A stretch of DNA of 64,000 nucleotides from Sphaerothrix gracilis (GTDB lineage Bacteria > Cyanobacteriota > Cyanobacteriia > Phormidesmidales > Phormidesmidaceae), in NCBI RefSeq assembly GCF_030405905.1, contig NZ_JASATW010000011.1, positions 62,001-126,000 of the forward strand. The letters run 5' to 3'. Shown here one piece after another: positions 62,724-64,000 of this stretch. Position 1 is the first letter of the stretch; every line of letters starts with the position of its first letter. The notes below the pieces were generated by a model. The model was given only the letters and a program-made list of their open reading frames with translations, searched no databases and had not been told where the DNA came from. A program made the translations under genes and the position numbers.

Positions 62724-64000
62724 TTACAACCCTGATTCCGCCGCTTTTTTAGCAGCCATTGGAGAATTTAGTAACTCTTCAACAGTTGGCCGGGGTTCCT
62801 GCGTCTGCCCTTTCGCAGAATTTGGTAACTCTTCAACAGTTGGCGGTCCTGCCTGAGGAATTTGCTCCTGAATGGCAGGGTCGCTTATTTCTCCTGCTGA
62901 CTCAATTTCGTCAAAAAAATCGGCTAGATTTTCATCCGCTGTGCCTGCTTTGACACGGGGCTTGTCCACAGCCGGACTGTAGAGATTGACTTGAGGCACT
63001 GCCCTGGGATCTTGCGGCAGCTCTGAAAGTTTAGGCCGAGGAATGACTGCTGCTTCCAGTTCCGCCGCAGGCACTGGCACAGTGGAGACTTTGGGAGTCT
63101 GAGGTACCGGCGCTGGCGGGGCTGCTGGCTCTAGCCCAGGAGCACTAAAGCCGCCATCGGTGACTGCTGCGGGCGTTTCTGTAACGCTGTTCTGCGCCTC
63201 AGCGGACAGCTCATTACTGCTAGCAGTCTGGTCGGTCTCTAGCGCTTGGGTAGGCGTTGGCGTAGCCTCAAGCGCCGCTGGCTCCTCAGAAGCGATCGCC
63301 GCTGCATTGTCAGAAAAGGAATCTAGATCTAGAGAAAAGATGAAATCTGCCGCTGCTGCCTCCTCAGAGCCAGCGCCAATTTCAGCTTTAACGGGGGTAG
63401 GGGGCGGTACGCTAGCCGTAGATTGGCTAGGCTGAGACTGCTCATAGGCATTAACCGCACGGGCGATCGCCCGCATCCGCCGTTCCTGATCGCGGCTAAT
63501 GCTGTGCACATTATTGCCCAGTCCTGGCGCATTCCAACGCTGGGTGTCGGGATCTAAAAACGAGCGGGTTCTAGCCCACAGAATCGCTTCCGAGTCAGTC
63601 ATACCCAGCTTTCGCGCTTCCGCTAGCCAGTCCATATATCCCCCTCGACTCAGGGCAGCGCGAGGAGACTGATTGGCTAGGTCGAGGGCGTTGAGTCTTT
63701 CAGCCAGCGTTAGCTCAATGCCGTAGCTGTTAGCCTTTTCCTGAATAACTTCGCTCTGGGACTGTAGCCGTCGAAGCTGCTTATCATCGGCTTCTTCAGG
63801 CGACTGCGCCCCGTGCTGGTAGGAAAATGTGCCCAGATTCCAGACGCCGTTACCCGGATCTACATGGCCGTAAAAAGCAGAGGTTCGTAGCCCCTCAGGA
63901 GTACGGGTTCCCTCAGCGCTGCCCACAGCTCGCGCGACTAGAGAATCGGTTCCTCCTTGGAAAATCTGCTCCGCTAGGTCAGATAGCACTGCCGGAGCTA
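62724..64000 (-). CDS. unknown protein with low-complexity tail (5' end cut by window)
   Basis: The frame is open to the last base of the window, so the true start is upstream of the complementary strand; the GTG at 63989 is only a possible start. The first about 175 residues are a folded region (FYGHVDPGNGVWNLGTFSYQ and later GLGNNVHSISRDQERRMR). A Pro/Ala/Thr/Glu-rich low-complexity region fills about 180-350. Near the end an 18-residue unit beginning TVEEL occurs twice, encoded by a 54-base repeat. No known domain is recognised. Confidence 0.55.
   Translation of the reverse strand, partial: APAVLSDLAEQIFQGGTDSLVARAVGSAEGTRTPEGLRTSAFYGHVDPGNGVWNLGTFSYQHGAQSPEEADDKQLRRLQSQSEVIQEKANSYGIELTLAERLNALDLANQSPRAALSRGGYMDWLAEARKLGMTDSEAILWARTRSFLDPDTQRWNAPGLGNNVHSISRDQERRMRAIARAVNAYEQSQPSQSTASVPPPTPVKAEIGAGSEEAAAADFIFSLDLDSFSDNAAAIASEEPAALEATPTPTQALETDQTASSNELSAEAQNSVTETPAAVTDGGFSAPGLEPAAPPAPVPQTPKVSTVPVPAAELEAAVIPRPKLSELPQDPRAVPQVNLYSPAVDKPRVKAGTADENLADFFDEIESAGEISDPAIQEQIPQAGPPTVEELPNSAKGQTQEPRPTVEELLNSPMAAKKAAESGL
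62764..62844. repeat. 54-base tandem repeat in the tail of the last gene
   Basis: A 27-base block at 62764-62790 recurs at 62818-62844 with a single base difference, spaced by exactly 54 bases. In the minus-strand protein it yields two TVEEL(P/L)NS segments 18 residues apart. Confidence 0.75.

Noticed and set aside
1..64000. Frequent GCGATCGC octamers
   Set aside because: These are HIP1 sites spread through cyanobacterial genomes, not a local regulatory signal.

Overview
The window is chromosomal DNA of a cyanobacterium, most likely a filamentous or Leptolyngbya-like member of the Synechococcales/Pseudanabaenales type (lineage is inference). The HIP1 palindrome GCGATCGC and its half forms recur throughout. 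Cyanobacterial genes include psbY, a tocopherol cyclase, a DUF1995 (LPA3-like) protein, a TIGR02652 protein, a DUF3122 protein, glcD and a typical small zinc-ribbon protein. Gene density is high. There are no rRNA genes, no recognisable insertion sequence and no CRISPR array. One tRNA gene (Arg, anticodon CCT) is present. The first gene and the last gene are cut by the window edges.

Layout. 1-13.1 kb: a DUF2157/GDYXXLXY membrane pair, small membrane and secreted proteins, a long secreted TPR protein, an SDR oxidoreductase, DUF1995, a LURP-one protein, a polytopic membrane protein, psbY, a gamma-carbonic-anhydrase-like protein, a TIGR02652 protein, and a VOC/AAA-ATPase pair. 13.2-18.2 kb: transaldolase-like enzyme, ferritin-like protein, glycolate dehydrogenase subunit GlcD, a type IV pilin and a membrane-anchored TPR-like protein. 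18.2-25.8 kb: an exopolysaccharide locus, with a polyprenyl-phosphate sugar transferase and two tandem O-antigen-ligase/TPR fusions on the minus strand and a divergent WecG/TagA glycosyltransferase. 26.3-29.1 kb: a two-gene nucleotide-signalling module (LSDAT protein, then a TPR-SLOG-cyclase protein). 29.2-34.4 kb: two tandem two-partner-secretion adhesins and a secreted pentapeptide-repeat protein. 34.6-41.5 kb: DUF938 methyltransferase, TspO-like protein, universal stress protein, DUF815 ATPase, TMEM14, slipin and RlmN. 41.6-49.2 kb: zinc ribbon, uvrC, a 59-residue protein, DUF554, DUF362, PPK2, a decayed histidine-kinase fragment and map. 49.4-64 kb: TPR protein, PLP-dependent dehydratase, pyrG, MscS, cell-wall amidase, DUF3095, RNase III, a CFA-synthase-like methyltransferase, Uma2, tRNA-Arg, tocopherol cyclase and a repeat-tailed protein.

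Functional picture. Most of the window is housekeeping plus cell-surface functions: pilus, polysaccharide, secreted adhesins, TPR proteins and a wall amidase. The best candidate for an undescribed system is the LSDAT plus TPR-SLOG-cyclase pair at 26.3-29.1 kb. It combines two Rossmann-like nucleotide-ligand sensor folds with a class III nucleotide cyclase whose base-specifying residues look non-canonical. Other points of interest are a CFA-like enzyme lacking two expected active-site residues, an RNase III with one substituted metal ligand, an AAA protein with no visible Walker B acid, and several small genes below about 60 codons.
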